Source of the DNA: Gentiana macrophylla
Lineage: Eukaryota > Streptophyta > Magnoliopsida > Gentianales > Gentianaceae
DNA: 64,000 nt
Assembly: GCA_026214975.1 (NCBI GenBank)
Contig: CM047808.1
Location: 56,322,583-56,386,582, forward strand
Direction: 5' to 3'
The position numbers and the translations under genes were made by a program. Position 1 is the stretch's first letter. Each line of letters begins with the position of its first letter. This document shows positions 45,053-56,375 of the stretch, one piece after another. The notes below the pieces were generated by a model, which was not told the DNA's origin, did not search any database, and saw nothing but the letters and a program-made list of their open reading frames with translations.

Positions 45053-45965
45053 TGGCAGATCTTTTTTTCCAGCATGTCTACAGGCTACATGGGTTACCCC
45101 AGTCAATTGTCAGTGATACAGATAAAGTCTTCATAGGGGAGTTTTGGAAGAAGCTTTTTAAGTTGACTGGAGTGCAATTGGCAATGTGCACTACCTATCA
45201 TCCACAGTCAGATGGGTAGACAGAGAGACTGAACAGGTGTGTGGAAATGTACTTGAGATGCATGTGTCTACATAGACCAAAGAAATAGGGAAATTGGTTG
45301 CCCTTGGCTGGATTTTGGTATAACACCTCCTTCCACATATCCTTACAGCAGACACCATTTGAGTTCTTGTATGGTTATAAACCAAATTCTATTCCTCTGG
45401 GAAGTTTTGCTCCATCCTCTTTCACTTCTCTTGATGATTTTCTGGCCACTAAACAGCATATGATAAAGGATTTGCAGGACAGTCTAACCTTGGCACAGTC
45501 AAGAATGAAGTATTATGCAGATTTACGTAGACAAAATAAAGAGTTCCAAGTTGGGGATAGGGTGTTTTTGAAGCTTCAACCATATAGGCAAAACTCAGTA
45601 GCAGTCAGGCGGAATGTAAAGCTGGCTGCCAAATTCTTTGGTCCATATCTTATTGAGGAAAGAGTAGGGGCAGTGGCATACAAGTTACAGCTGCATTTGG
45701 GATCTAGGGTTCATCCAGTTTTCATGTTTCACTGCTTAAAAAGTATATTGGTCCAGAAGTTCATGTTACTTTACAGCCACCACGGGTTAATTATGAAGGC
45801 CAACTGCTAATTTGCCCTAAATCCTTGTTGTAAGTTCGGATTGTTAAAAGAGGCATCTACCCTGTGGTGCAATGGTTGATCAAGTGGGCCAACTTAGATG
45901 AACCTGCAGCTATTTGGGAGGATGCTACAGTCATCAAGTCACAATTTCCACCGTTCAGGCCTGTT
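45025..45965 (+). pseudogene. integrase C-terminal half with chromodomain-like end, copy 1
   Basis: SIVSDTDKVFIGEFW carries the second catalytic Asp (45112). YHPQSDG is followed by TAG where Gln of GQTERLN is expected (45218), then the third catalytic Glu region. 45298-45810 is open for 170 codons: AGFWYNTSFHISLQQTPFE, the GPY module (GPYLIEERVGAVAYKL) and VHPVFMFH. The chromodomain-like KWANLDEPAAIWEDA follows out of frame near 45885-45930. Confidence 0.78.
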
Positions 45966-46009
45966 TTTCCTATTCCATGAGGACATGGAAGCTTTAAAGG
46001 GGAGGATAT

Positions 46010-46247
46010 TGTCATGTATTAGCATAATAACTACCAAATAACCAATGTATCTAGACTCTTATATAGACTCTTAACCGACGGGAGGGTGGTTAGTTAGTTA
46101 GAAGTGGTTAAGTTGCTAGATTGGTTCTTAAAGGCTGTAAACTGAACATAAAGAATCATCAAAGAAAATAATACAAACCTTACTTCTTCCAATTTGGTTT
46201 TTCTCTTGTTTTTTTCCATTTTCTTCTTCATTTACCGGTTCATTACA
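46010..46247 (+). repeat. 3' LTR of Reina-like copy 1
   Basis: Follows the polypurine tract gctttaaaggggagga. Begins tgtcatgtattagc and ends ccggttcattaca. Followed by TSD atcac. Confidence 0.88.
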
Positions 46248-46932
46248 ATCACTTATACACATATCATCAGCCTTGTCTTCATCCCGATTGCATGAAGGGC
46301 TCAACCTTTGGCACCATTTCGATAGAACAAAGGTCATTATTTTATCCTCTTCTTTATTTTACCTTTCTTAATCTTTCTTTTGCCTTTTTCTGTTATTCCT
46401 TCCTACTTTTCTGTTTTGTGTGGGAGAGACTCGTAGACTATAATTTTTTTTCTTTGTTGCAGTGACCTTCAGGTTTCAAAATAAATTTAGCAAGTGTCAG
46501 CTTTGGATTCTGTACGACAGCCATATTAAGAATTTTTTGGCATTTTTAATGTATCGATTCATTGCCTATTGAGGCGTTTGTTATTGTATCAATTCCTTGT
46601 CTGTTGAGGCGTTTTATTAATGTATCAATTTCCTATGTGGTGAGGCATTTTAATAGAGTATCAATTCCTTGCCAGTTGAGGCCTTTTTTTACCATATCAA
46701 CTCCCTCTTTGTTGGAATGCTTGTAAATGTGACCAACATGGTCTTTGAGGCGTTTTAAAAAGTTTGATTTGGAATCTAAGAAGACGTGGCTAAACGTTGC
46801 TATTGGGTGATTTATCTATAGAGACATTGGCAGTTGTGGTGCATAAAAACCTCACTACCAGACTCAAACGCCTCCATATGTTCTTTTTAAAGGCATTTTT
46901 CTATGTCACTAAATCCTATTTTTCTTATAGTG
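46248..46932 (-). mobile_element. CACTA-type transposon end, copy 1
   Basis: On the minus strand this starts CACTATAAGAAAAATAGG (complement of 46932 downward), a CACTA-like terminal inverted repeat. Subterminal motifs gaggcgttt / gaggcatttt recur at about 46574, 46606, 46645, 46690 and 46748 in one direction and aaacgcctcc at 46866 in the other, spaced about 40 bp, as expected of transposase-binding repeats. No transposase is present. The other end may lie left of the Reina-like insertion or be lost. Confidence 0.6.
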
Positions 46933-47503
46933 AAACTGCTATCAGAGCTTAACAACCTTTATCTTCACCAAGACCTTCACCGGTGCTAGGAATCTGTGAC
47001 AAAAGTTACGATCTTTAGCAAGAAAGATGTCTGCACTTAACGTAAAAATCGACAAATTTATAGGAAGAAACAGTTTTAGTCTGTGGAAAATCAAGATGTG
47101 GACCTTGTTAAAATAACAAGGATTATGGACTCCTTTATCTGGTAAAGGAGATTCCAGTTCAGCAGATTCTGCTAGTCTAGAACAGAAAGCACATTCAACC
47201 ATCATATTGTGCTTATTTGATGATGTTATCACTGAAGTTGCTGGGGAAGACATAGCTGCCAAGTTGTGGGCTAAGCTTGAAAGCCTGTATATGACTAAGT
47301 CATTAACCAACAAGTTCTTCTTTGAGCGGATATTTAGTCTGAGGATGAATGAAGGAGGTCTGCTGAGGGAACATACAGATCAGCTGAACACAATATTACT
47401 CGATCTCAGGAATATTGATGTTAAAATTGAAGATGAAGATGAAGATGCAGCCCTAATCCTATTGGTGTCATTACCAAGTTCATCTGAAAACTTTGTGCAG
47501 TCC
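46933..47503 (+). pseudogene. copia gag 5' fragment in duplication unit 1
   Basis: After the CACTA end comes ctgctatcagagctta, a decayed tRNA-iMet primer site. Gag starts at ATG 47027 (MSALNVKIDKFIGRNSFSLW), has TAA where CAA is expected (47114), and continues in 47207-47500 (MCLFDDVITEVAGEDIAAKL, ENFVQS). At 47503 it is cut and joined to Reina-like LTR sequence. Unit 2 keeps the complete gag. Confidence 0.8.
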
Positions 47504-47558
47504 AATTTGGTTTTTCTCTTTTTTTTTCCATTTTATTCTTCATTTTCCAGTTCATTAC

Positions 47559-49912
47559 AAATTGGTATCAGAGCTAGTGATTCTCTGGCCTAAGATTCCA
47601 CAACAATGGTGGATGGTACTCGTTTGAAAGCTGTAGAGGAGAACTAGAAGACTTTAGCAGCTAACTTGGAGACAAATGACGCCAAATTAGCTGAAGTAGC
47701 CACAAAATTGGCTGAGATACTAGCTGGTTTTGAAGCATCAGAGGCTCTATACAAGGAATATCGGTTCAGTGAATCTGAGTATAGGGTGAATACAGAACAA
47801 AGATTTACAGAAATCAAGCAGATGTATGGGCTCTTGATTCAACAGAAAATGGCAGAAACTGCTACGGCAACCACTGGAACAACAAAAGCAATTCAAGGAG
47901 CCCCCCTTCAAACGAAGAGCAGAGACATGAGGTATTACGCTTTCCAAAAGTAGATTTTCCTTCTTTTCATGGAGAAAATCCAGAGGAATGGATTAGGTTG
48001 TGTGAGCAATACTTTGTGATGCATAATCTCACTAAAGCACACCAGACTTATATGGCCGAAATCCACATGAGAGGCAAGGCCAGTTTATGGTATTGGGGGT
48101 GGAAGAAGAGCCAATCCAAGATTAGTTGGCATAGCATTTGTGAGGAGCTGTGCTTAAGATTTGCTAGCAGGGACCTAGATGATGCAGTATCCGAATTCCA
48201 TAGATTACAACAGACTGGTAGTGTGGTACTTTACCAGGAGAAGTTTGAGGAATTAAAGTCCTATATATTGAGAAAGAACTCCCAGCTAGATGAGCAATAT
48301 TTCATCGCGAGATTCATTGGGGGATTAAAGGAGGACATTAGGGGCATGGTAAAGCTGATGGAGCCTAAAACATTGACTAGAGCAGGTCATATTGCGAAAA
48401 CATAGGAACAAATGGTAAATGCACAAGGAAGAAACAGGGTAGTTGCAAGGGTTGAACCACAGATTGCTAAACCAGGTGAGAAGGGTAGATCACAAACACC
48501 TTTCAAGACGATTTCCCCTGCATAACTTCAACAAAAAAAGGCCAAGGATTATGTTTCAGATGCAACGAGAAATTCCTATCTGGCCACCAATGCCAAAATA
48601 GACACCTACACTTCATTCTGTCAGATCAAGATGAGGATTATTGAGAGATAGAGGCAGTAGAAGGACAGACAAGTATTGTAAATGATCATGAAGAGGAATG
48701 CCCACAACTATCCTTGAATGTTATTTCGGGTCAAGTCAGTTCTCATACTATAAGGATCAAAGGCATGTTGAAAAAGAAGACTATCAATATCCTGATTGAT
48801 AGTGGCAGCTCCCATACATTTCTAGATCAACAATTGGCCAAGGACTTGGGATGTATTACAGAAGTAATCACCCCACTCATTATAACTGTGGTAGACAGAT
48901 TTACAAAGTATGGCCATTTTTTTTTGCATTGCCTCAAGGATTCACTGCTGAATTAGTGGCAGATTTTTTTTCCAGCATGTCTACAAGCTACATGGGTTAC
49001 CCCAGTCAATTGTTAGTGACAGAGATAAAGTCTTCACAGGGGAGTTTTGGAAGAACCTTTTTAAGTTGACTGGAGTGCAATTGGCAATGAGCATTGCCTA
49101 TCATCCACAGTCAGATGGGTAGACAGAGAGACTGAACAGGTGTGTGGAAATGTACTTAAGATGCAAGTGTCTACATAGACCAAAGAAATAGGGAAATTGG
49201 TTGCCCTTGGCTGAATTTTGGTATAACACCTCCTTCCACACATCCTTACAACATACACCATTTGAGTCCTTGTATGGTTATAAACAAAATTCTATTCCTC
49301 TGGGAAGTTTTGCTCCATCCACTTTCACTTCTCTTGATGATTTTCTGGCCATTAAACAACATATGATAAAGGATTTTCAAGACAGTCTAACCTTGGCACA
49401 GTCAAGAATGAAGTATTATGCAGATTTACATAGACAAAATAAAGAGTTCCAAGTTGGGGATAGGGTGTTTTTGAAGCTTCAACCATATAGGCAAAACTCA
49501 GTAGCAGTCAGGCGGAATGTAAAGCTGGCTGCCAAATTCTTTGGTCCATATCTTATTGAGGAAAGAGTAGGGGCAGTGGCATGCAAGTTACAGCTGCATT
49601 TTGGATCTAGGGTTCATCCAGTTTTCCATGTTTCACTGCTTAAAAAGTATATTGGTCCAGAAATTCCTGTTACTTTACAGCCATCAAGGGTTAATTATGA
49701 AGGCCAACTGCTAATTTGCCCTGAATCTTTGTTGTATGTTCGGACTGTTAAAGAGGCTTCTACCCTGTGGTGCAATGGTTGATCAAGTGGGCCAACTTAG
49801 ATGAAGCTGCAGCTACTTGGGAGGATGCTACAGTCATCAAGTCACAATTTCCACATTTCAGGCCTATTTTTCCTATTCCATGAGGACATGGAAGCTTTAA
49901 AGGGGAGGATAT
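47559..49912 (+). mobile_element. Reina-like mini-chromovirus, copy 2 interior
   Basis: Same interior as copy 1. It has only the last 56 bp of the 5' LTR (47504-47559), because the duplication started inside the LTR. The gag start region 47609-47953 is more intact than in copy 1 (TKLAEILAGFEASEALYKEY). Capsid is open at 47998-48405, the protease-integrase fusion at 48714-48956, and integrase/GPY at 49201-49782 (193 codons, VHPVFHVSLLKKYIGPEIPV). The stop replacing Gln in YHPQSDGQTERLN is shared by both copies (49120). Confidence 0.85.
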
Positions 49913-50149
49913 TGTCATGTATTAGCATAATAACTACCAAATAACCAATGTATCTAGACTCTTATATAGACTCTTAACTGACGGGAGGGTGGTTAGTTTG
50001 TTAGAAGCGGTTAAGTTGTTAGATTGGTTCTTAAAGTCTGTAAACTGAACAGAAAGAATCATCAAAGAAAATAATTCAAACCTTACTTCTTCCAATTTGG
50101 TTTTTCTCTTGTTTTTTCCATTTTCTTCTTCATTTACCGGTTCATTACA
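49913..50149 (+). repeat. 3' LTR of Reina-like copy 2
   Basis: 237 bp, tgtcatgtattagc to ggttcattaca, followed again by atcac. Confidence 0.88.
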
Positions 50150-50836
50150 ATCACTTATACACATATCATCAGCCTTGTCTTCATCCCGATTGCTTGATGG
50201 GCTCAACCTTTGGCACCATTTCGATAGAACAAAGGTCATTATTTTATCCTCTTCTTTATTTTGCCTTTCTTAATCTTTCTTTTGCCTTTTTCTGTTATTC
50301 CTCCCTACTTTATTGTTTTGTGTGGGAGAGACTCGTAGACTATAATTTTTTTTTTCTTTGTTGCAGTGACATTCAGGTTTCAAAATAAATTTAGAAAGTG
50401 TCAGCTTTGGATTGTGTACGAAATCCATATTAGGAATTTTTGGCATTTTTAATGTATCAATTCATTGCCTATTGAGGCATTTGTTATTGTATCAATTCCT
50501 TGTCTGTTGAGGCATTTTATTAATGTATCAATTTCCTATGCGGTGAGGCGTTTTAATAGAGTATCAATTCCTTGCCAGTTGAGGCCTTTTTTTTACCATA
50601 TCAACTCCCTCTTTGTTGGAACGCTTGAAAATGTGACCAGCATGGTCTTTGAGGCGTTTTAAAAAGACTGATTTGGAATCTAAGAAGACGTGTCTAAACG
50701 TAGCTATTGGTTGATTTATCTATAGAGACATTGGCAGTTGTGCCGCATAAAAACCTCACTAGCAGACTCGAACGCCTCCATATGTTTTTTTCAAAGGCAT
50801 TTTTCTATATCACTAAATCCTATTTTTCTTATAGTG
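50150..50836 (-). mobile_element. CACTA-type transposon end, copy 2
   Basis: Same as 46248-46932: subterminal gaggcgttt-type motifs (about 50475-50660) and the terminal repeat ending atagtg at 50836. No transposase. Confidence 0.6.
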
Positions 50837-50956
50837 AAACTGCTATCAGAGCTTAGGTTTCTAAGAGAATCATCAGTACGGACAACCTTTATCTTCACCA
50901 AGACCTTCACTGGTGCTAGGAATCTGTGAAAAAAGTTATGATCTTTAGCAAGAAAG

Positions 50957-51676
50957 ATGTCTGCAGTTAACGTAAAAATCGACAAATTTACAGGAAGAAA
51001 CAGTTTTAGTCTGTGGAAAATCAAGATGTGGGTCTTGTCAAAATAACAAGGATTATGGACTCCTTTATCTGGTAAAGGAGATTCCAGTTCAGCAGATTCT
51101 GCCAGTCTAGAACAGAAAGCACATTCAACCATCATATTGTGCTTATTTGATGATGTTATCACTGAAGTTGCTGAGGAAGACACAGCTTCCAAGTTATGGG
51201 CTAAGCTTGAAAGCCTGTATATGACTAAGTCATTAACCAACAAGTTGCTACTGAAGCAGAGACTGTTTAGTCTGAGGATGAATGAAGGAGGTCTGCTGAG
51301 GGAACATACGGATCAGCTGAACACAATATTACTTGATCTCAGGAATATTGATGTTAAAATTGAAGATGAAGATGAAGATGCAGCCCTAATCCTATTGGTG
51401 TCATTACCAAGTTCATCTGAAAACTTTGTGCAGTCCTTCATAGTTGGGAAGGATACAGTGGCTTTAGAAGATGCTAGGGGAGGCTTGCATGCCAGGGAGC
51501 TGAGACACAGGGCAGCATGGACAGACAATCAGGCTGCTGGAGTAGTAGTCAGCAGTAGTGGGAAAGGGCATGAACAGAAGAAGAAATCCAAGAAGGGTAG
51601 TTCCAAAGGTCCTAAGTCCACAGATGTCTGTAATTACTGTAAAGAGCAGTGGCATTGGAGTTCCAATTGTCCATAA
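50957..51676 (+). pseudogene. gag of copia element, one nonsense codon
   Basis: Starts at ATG 50957 (MSAVNVKIDKFTGRNSFSLW). A single TAA (51044) stands where CAA is likely; downstream the same frame is open to 51676. It holds the UBN2-type Gag helices (AKLESLYMTKSLTNKLLLKQ, LREHTDQLNTILLDLRNIDV, LLVSLPSSSENFVQSFIVGK) and the zinc knuckle CNYCKEQWHWSSNC at about 51630-51671. The nonsense codon is shared with unit 1, so it predates the duplication. Confidence 0.85.
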
Positions 51677-53140
51677 ACGAAAAGGCAGCAGGAGAGCGAT
51701 TCCGGTACAACAGCGGTGGCTGCTGAGCATTTTGATGAGGATCTAGTTCTAGTTGCTGGGGATTCAACACATCATGATGATGTTTGGATCTTAGATTCTG
51801 GATTATCCTATCAGATTTTTCGACATAGAGAGTGGTTTTCTACTTATGAGTAGATAGATGGTGGTAATATTTCTATGGAAAACAGCAAGGTCTGCAAGAT
51901 AGTGGGAATTGGGTCAGTCAAGTTGAGAATAGAGGGTGTTAGATTCTGCACACTAAAAAATGTTAGACATGTTCCACATATGACCAAGAATTTTGGTATC
52001 TCTTAGTCTACCGGACAACAAATGGTTCAATTCCAAGGGAGAATGTGGAGAGCTGAATGTCTATAAAGATTCAGTTGTGGTCCTTAATGGTTCAAGAAGG
52101 GAACCTTGTATATATTACAATGCTCTCATCAGATCTGGCACTCATCATTGTGGCATCCTCAAAGTAGATTCATCATTCACAATGCAGACTCGGGCCAGGC
52201 ACATGAGACTTGATCACATGGCTGAAAGAGGAATGCAAATCCTTTCTTCAGCAGGTTTTCTTGGGGGATATAAGATCAAGAATCTGGAATATTGTGAGCA
52301 CTGTGTGTTTGGGAAACTACATAAAAGCAAGTTCTCAGCAGGCATACACAGTACAAAGGCATCATGTGATTATATGCATTCTGATTGCTAGGGTCCATCA
52401 ACGGTGGAATCGTTGGGTGGTCACAGAACTTTTCTGTCATTCATAGATGACTATTCAAGAATGACTTGGGTGGTGATGATGACACATAAAAGTGAGGCAT
52501 TCACAGTTTCAAGCAGTGGTAGGCTCTAGTGGAAAACAAGACATGCAAGAAAATCAAAAGGCTCATAATGGTCTGGAATTATGCTGGTCAGAGTTTGATA
52601 CATTATGTAAGGATGTAGGTATTGCCAGACATCATACAGTCAGGAATACACCTCAGCAGAATGGTGTAATTGAAAGGATGAATCAAACTCTTCTAGAGGG
52701 GGCAAGATGTATTCTCTCTAATGCTGGTTTATGAAGGAGATTTTGGGAAGAGGCTGTAACCACAGCATGCTACTTAATCAACATAAGTCCTCATACATGG
52801 ATCAATCTCAAGACACTATTTAACATATGGTCAGGCAAGCCTGCTGACTACTCCGTTCTAAGGGTTTATGGAAACACAATTTACTATCATATAAATGAAG
52901 GGAAACAAGAACCAAGGGCCAAGAAGAGAGTGTTTATGGGGTATGGTGATGGAGTTAAGGGTTATAGAATTTGGTCATCAGCAGAGTCCAGGGTTGTACT
53001 CAGTAGAGATGTGGTCTTAGATGAAAATTCTATGATTAACTCATCAGTGGGGAGGTCTGCTGAATCTGAAACCAGTGCTAAATTTGAGAGGGCTGAGAAA
53101 CAGGTGGATATTCAAGTGGAGTCAGCTGATATACAATAAT
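51677..53140 (+). pseudogene. protease and integrase of copia element
   Basis: The protease site WILDSGLSYQIF is at 51785-51820. The GAG-pre-integrase part lies in 51993-52391 (RARHMRLDHMAERGMQ, CEHCVFGKLHKSKF, with a MHSDC stop where the first integrase Asp sits). The integrase core has FIDDYSRMTWVV (52440-52475) and NTPQQNGVIERMNQT with the catalytic Glu (about 52646-52690). The second-Asp region is damaged (52500-52600). The C-terminal part reads to 53139 (KKRVFMGYGDGVKGYRIW). Confidence 0.8.
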
Positions 53141-54871
53141 TAGTTGATCCAAGTCAGCACTCCTCTGATCTGGTTGTTGAACCCGAGTCTGATCCAAGCC
53201 AGTCTGCTGAACAAGGATTAGCAGAGCATCAAACATGGAACATTGGTCAGCAGAGTATAGCTGTCAGTAGGGCTAGAAGATCAAATGTTGGGGTACCTCC
53301 CAAGAGATATGATTTTGATGATATAGTTGGATATGCACTTCAAGTTGCAGAAGAAGTGGATGGATTTGAACCTTCTACTTACATGGAAGTAGTGATATGT
53401 TCTGATGCATCTCAATGGCTTGCTGCCATAGGAGATGAAATGGAGTCATTATTGAAGAATCAGACTTGGGATCTAGTTAAACATCCAATTGATTGTAGGG
53501 CTGTCACTTGCATGTGGATCGTCAAAAAGAAGGAAGGAATGACTGAGGCAGATTGGGTCAAGTATAAGACACATTTGGTTGAAATGGGGTTCAGTCAGAA
53601 AGAAGGGGTAGACTTTGTTGAGATATTCTCACCAGTGGTCAAACATACTTCAATCAGAGTTTTACTAGCAATGGTGGCACAACAGGATCTTGAACTTGAG
53701 CAGCTAGATGTGAAGACAACCTTTTTACATTGTGAGGTAGATAAAGAGATATACATTACTTAGCCAGAGGGATTTCAAGTTCCTAGCAAGGAAGATTTTG
53801 TGTGCAAGTTAAAGAGGTGCTTGTATGGACTGAAGTAGGCTCCTAGGCAGTGGTATTTATGGTTTGACAGTTACATGATCCAGCTGGTTATAACAGAAGT
53901 TCATATGACTGTTGTGTTTATCACAGTTAGCTGAGAGATGGATCATATATCTGTCTTGTCCTATATGTGGATGATATGTTTATAGCAGCTAAAAAGAAGT
54001 CTGATGTTAAAAATCTAAAGAACCTTCTCAGTGCTGAGTTTGAAATGAATGATTTGGGTGCTGCAAAAAAGATTTTGGGGATGGAGATCTAGAGAGATAG
54101 GAGTCAAATAAAGTTGTTCTTGTCCCAGCAGGGTTATATACAGAAGATATTGGCAAAATTTGGTATGTCTGCGGCAAAACCAATAGATACTCTTATGGCA
54201 TCTAATGTTCATTTGTCTATTTATGCTTCATAATCAGTAGAGGAGATGGACAATATGTCAAAATTTTCTTATGCTAGTCCATTTGGTAATCTGATGTATG
54301 TCATGGTGTGCACTAGGCCTGATTTGGCTCTGGCAGTCAGTGTTGTTAGCAGGTTCATAGGTCAACCTGGAAAGGAACACTGGAAAGCTGTGAAAAGAAT
54401 GTTCAGGTAACTTAGGGGTACAACTAATGTTGGTCTCATTTATGGAGGTGATACTCAAGGTTTGATCACATGATACTGTGATGATGATTATGCAGGTGAT
54501 GTGGACAGTAGAAAATCAATGAGTGGTTATGTTTTCACATTGAGGAATGCAGTTGTTAGCTGGAAAGCGACTCTTCAGGAATCAATGGATTTTTCAACTA
54601 CTGACGCTGAATATATGGCTCTTAATGAAGCAACCAAGAAAGGTATTGGTTGAAAGGACTAGTCTGTGATTTGGGGCTACATCAGGGTCTAGCAGAGATT
54701 TATTGTGATAGTTTGAGTGCAATTTGTCTAGCTAAGGATCAGGTTCATCATGAGAGAACCAAGCATATTGATGTGCGGTATCATTTTCTAAGGATTGAGA
54801 AAAGGGTTGTAGTGAAGAAGATCAGCACCAAGGAGAACCCTGCTGACATGTTCACTAAACCAGTTCAGTAG
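53141..54871 (+). pseudogene. reverse transcriptase and RNase H of copia element
   Basis: RT: DASQWLAAIGDEMESLLKNQ, MWIVKKKEG, FVEIFSPVVKHTSIRVLLA, QLDVKTTFLHCEVDKEIYIT (53356-53763), then KLKRCLYGLK, a stop for Gln, APRQWY, and the catalytic YVDDM at 53964-53978. RNase H: SMSGYVFTLRNAVVSWKA, DFSTTDAEYMALNEATKKG (54515-54650), YCDSLSAICLAKDQVHH, HIDVRYHFLRI, ENPADMFTKPVQ, ending in TAG at 54869. Breaks are mostly C-to-T nonsense codons. Confidence 0.85.
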
Positions 54872-55080
54872 AGCAAGTTTCAGTTGTGACTGGACTTGCT
54901 AAATATTCAAAGCTTATAATATGGAAATCTGGAAACTTAGCTGAGGGCAGGTTAGTTGAGTGGATTCTATGGAGTAATCTAGTACAGTACATCTGGCATT
55001 GATGAATGCATCTGGTACAAGTACATATGTTTATGCGAACTGGTTGACTCTAAATGAAAGTTCAAGTCAAGGTGGAGATT

Positions 55081-55603
55081 TGTCAGCAAAGTGACTTAAA
55101 CACTACATGTGGTGGAACTAATCAGGTTATCAGCAAAGTGATGGTCTGCTGAGAAGTGTATCCAAGCTTGTGAAAGTCAGCTGGGTAGTCTGCTGAGTTT
55201 CTTCTGGTGTCAGCAACCTGTAGAAGGTCTGTGGAGGTTTTGGGTGCAACTGAGTTTTGCATCTACACAATTGTCAGTTGAGTTGGATTAATAGAGTGAT
55301 CCAACATATATGGCATTTATGGCAATCCGCCATAGATTCTTGGTAGTTAGGGTTAAGGGATCTATGCCTATAAATACCAATTGTATTGACCTTTGGAAAG
55401 TGTGTGTAATCCGTCTGAAATTCAGTGCATATTAAGATAACTCTTTCTGTCCGTGGAGTAGTCGGCACAACACCGGAAACCAAGTTAAATCATGTATTCT
55501 TCTTGTTTATGTTCCTCTATGTGATTGTTTATGTTAGATTGCTTATATGTTTATCTTATTGCCTCTTGATTCTCTCAATCCTATTGTAACATTTCGCATT
55601 ACA
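55081..55603 (+). repeat. probable 3' LTR of copia element
   Basis: Begins tgtcagcaaagtgac after the purine-rich caaggtggagatt. TATA-like tataaatacc at about 55369. The end is probably at cgcattaca (55603). The boundary is uncertain because no second LTR is available. Confidence 0.55.
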
Positions 55604-55680
55604 TTTCTCTTTACAACCCACTCCAAAAACCAGGGGCAGACGCACCCTATACATTGGGGGGAACTTGCCCCCCCTCCCGG
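55604..55680. other. short GC-rich spacer
   Basis: Holds a near-palindrome, ttggggggaac ... ttgcccccc, and the phrase ggggcagacgcaccc. It looks like a truncated repeat. No gene. Confidence 0.3.
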
Positions 55681-56361
55681 TGACGATGCTGGATATCGTC
55701 TGTGTATAAATCCAGGCCGTAATTACTTCTATGACAACTAATACAAGAACCAATCGAGGATGGGACAGTTTTGGTGTGTAATTTTAGACTGAGCCTAGGT
55801 TATTTTCCCCAGTTGCCTACCTAATTGGAATCAAGTCTCTCGTAGTTCCTTGGGGAACGTTTATGTAGAGGGTGCATCACCCGTTTTCATGTCAAACAAG
55901 GATTTGGTATTCTTAATCCCTAAGGATTATATCGAGTCAATCCCTTTGATTTAGGGATAATTATGAATACGTTTAAATGATAGTATCAATGTCATTATAC
56001 CATGGGATTCTTGCTATGTTTATCAAATAATATAGGAACATGTTAAATATCATATAAAGAAAGCACTGGCTGACCTGCGGTAAGCTCCTCAGGTCGTGTC
56101 GACCATAGATGCACTACCCGGACTCCGATATGACCGAGTCGACATGCGGTGGTCTGATCAGGTGGACAGGTCAGACCTCCCACCTGGGGTGCTGGCATAT
56201 TCCGTAACTGATTGTGAGGTACATAGCCTTTAATGTTATTACCGTTCTCTGTCTTCATTTATTGTGTGGCCATTCCATGAACGACACGTGGTAAGGGCTA
56301 GTCTGACCCTCGTCACCTCGGATCCGGAGAATAACACAATTATATATACCATGTATTTTTC
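55681..56361 (-). repeat. minus-strand LTR related to the LARD-like element
   Basis: The minus-strand end GATATCCAGCATCGTCA equals the LARD-like LTR end. Shared inner phrases are ggaactacgagagacttgattcc and gtaggcaac followed by ctcagtctaaaat (complement of about 55780-55865; in the LARD LTR at 32470-32552). A ggggggcag tract on the minus strand (56362-56371) sits where the polypurine tract would be. It is therefore a diverged 3' LTR whose interior, to the right, is lost. Confidence 0.6.
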
Positions 56362-56375
56362 TGCCCCCCAACAAA

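Larger units (their letters stand above)
43433..46247 (+). mobile_element. Reina-like mini-chromovirus, copy 1
   Basis: LTRs of 229 bp (43433-43661) and 238 bp (46010-46247) with TSD atcac on both sides (43428-43432 and 46248-46252). The primer site attggtatcagagc follows the 5' LTR. The interior is only about 2.35 kb: gag, protease, then directly the integrase core and a chromodomain-like tail. RT and RNase H are deleted. Small LTRs with a chromodomain suit Reina. It cannot move alone. Confidence 0.88.
47504..51436 (+). repeat. second unit of a 3.9 kb direct tandem duplication
   Basis: Unit 1 is 43606-47503 and unit 2 is 47504-51436. Both run from 'aatttggtttttctc' in the Reina-like 5' LTR, through the mini-element, CACTA end and copia gag, to 'ttgtgcagtcc'. 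At the junction the trinucleotide tcc is shared by both parents. Unit 2 has about 27 extra bases near 50856-50880 (tttctaagagaatcatcag) that unit 1 lacks. Confidence 0.9.
50837..55603 (+). mobile_element. copia element (Tork/SIRE-like Pol), lacking its 5' LTR
   Basis: A decayed primer site (ctgctatcagagctta, about 50839) abuts the CACTA end; no 5' LTR is visible. Gag, protease, integrase, RT and RNase H follow in copia order to 54871, then a tract caaggtggagatt and an LTR-like segment 55081-55603. Many nonsense codons are TAG or TAA in place of CAG or CAA, unlike the frameshift-rich elements to the left. I do not assign a firm lineage. Confidence 0.78.
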
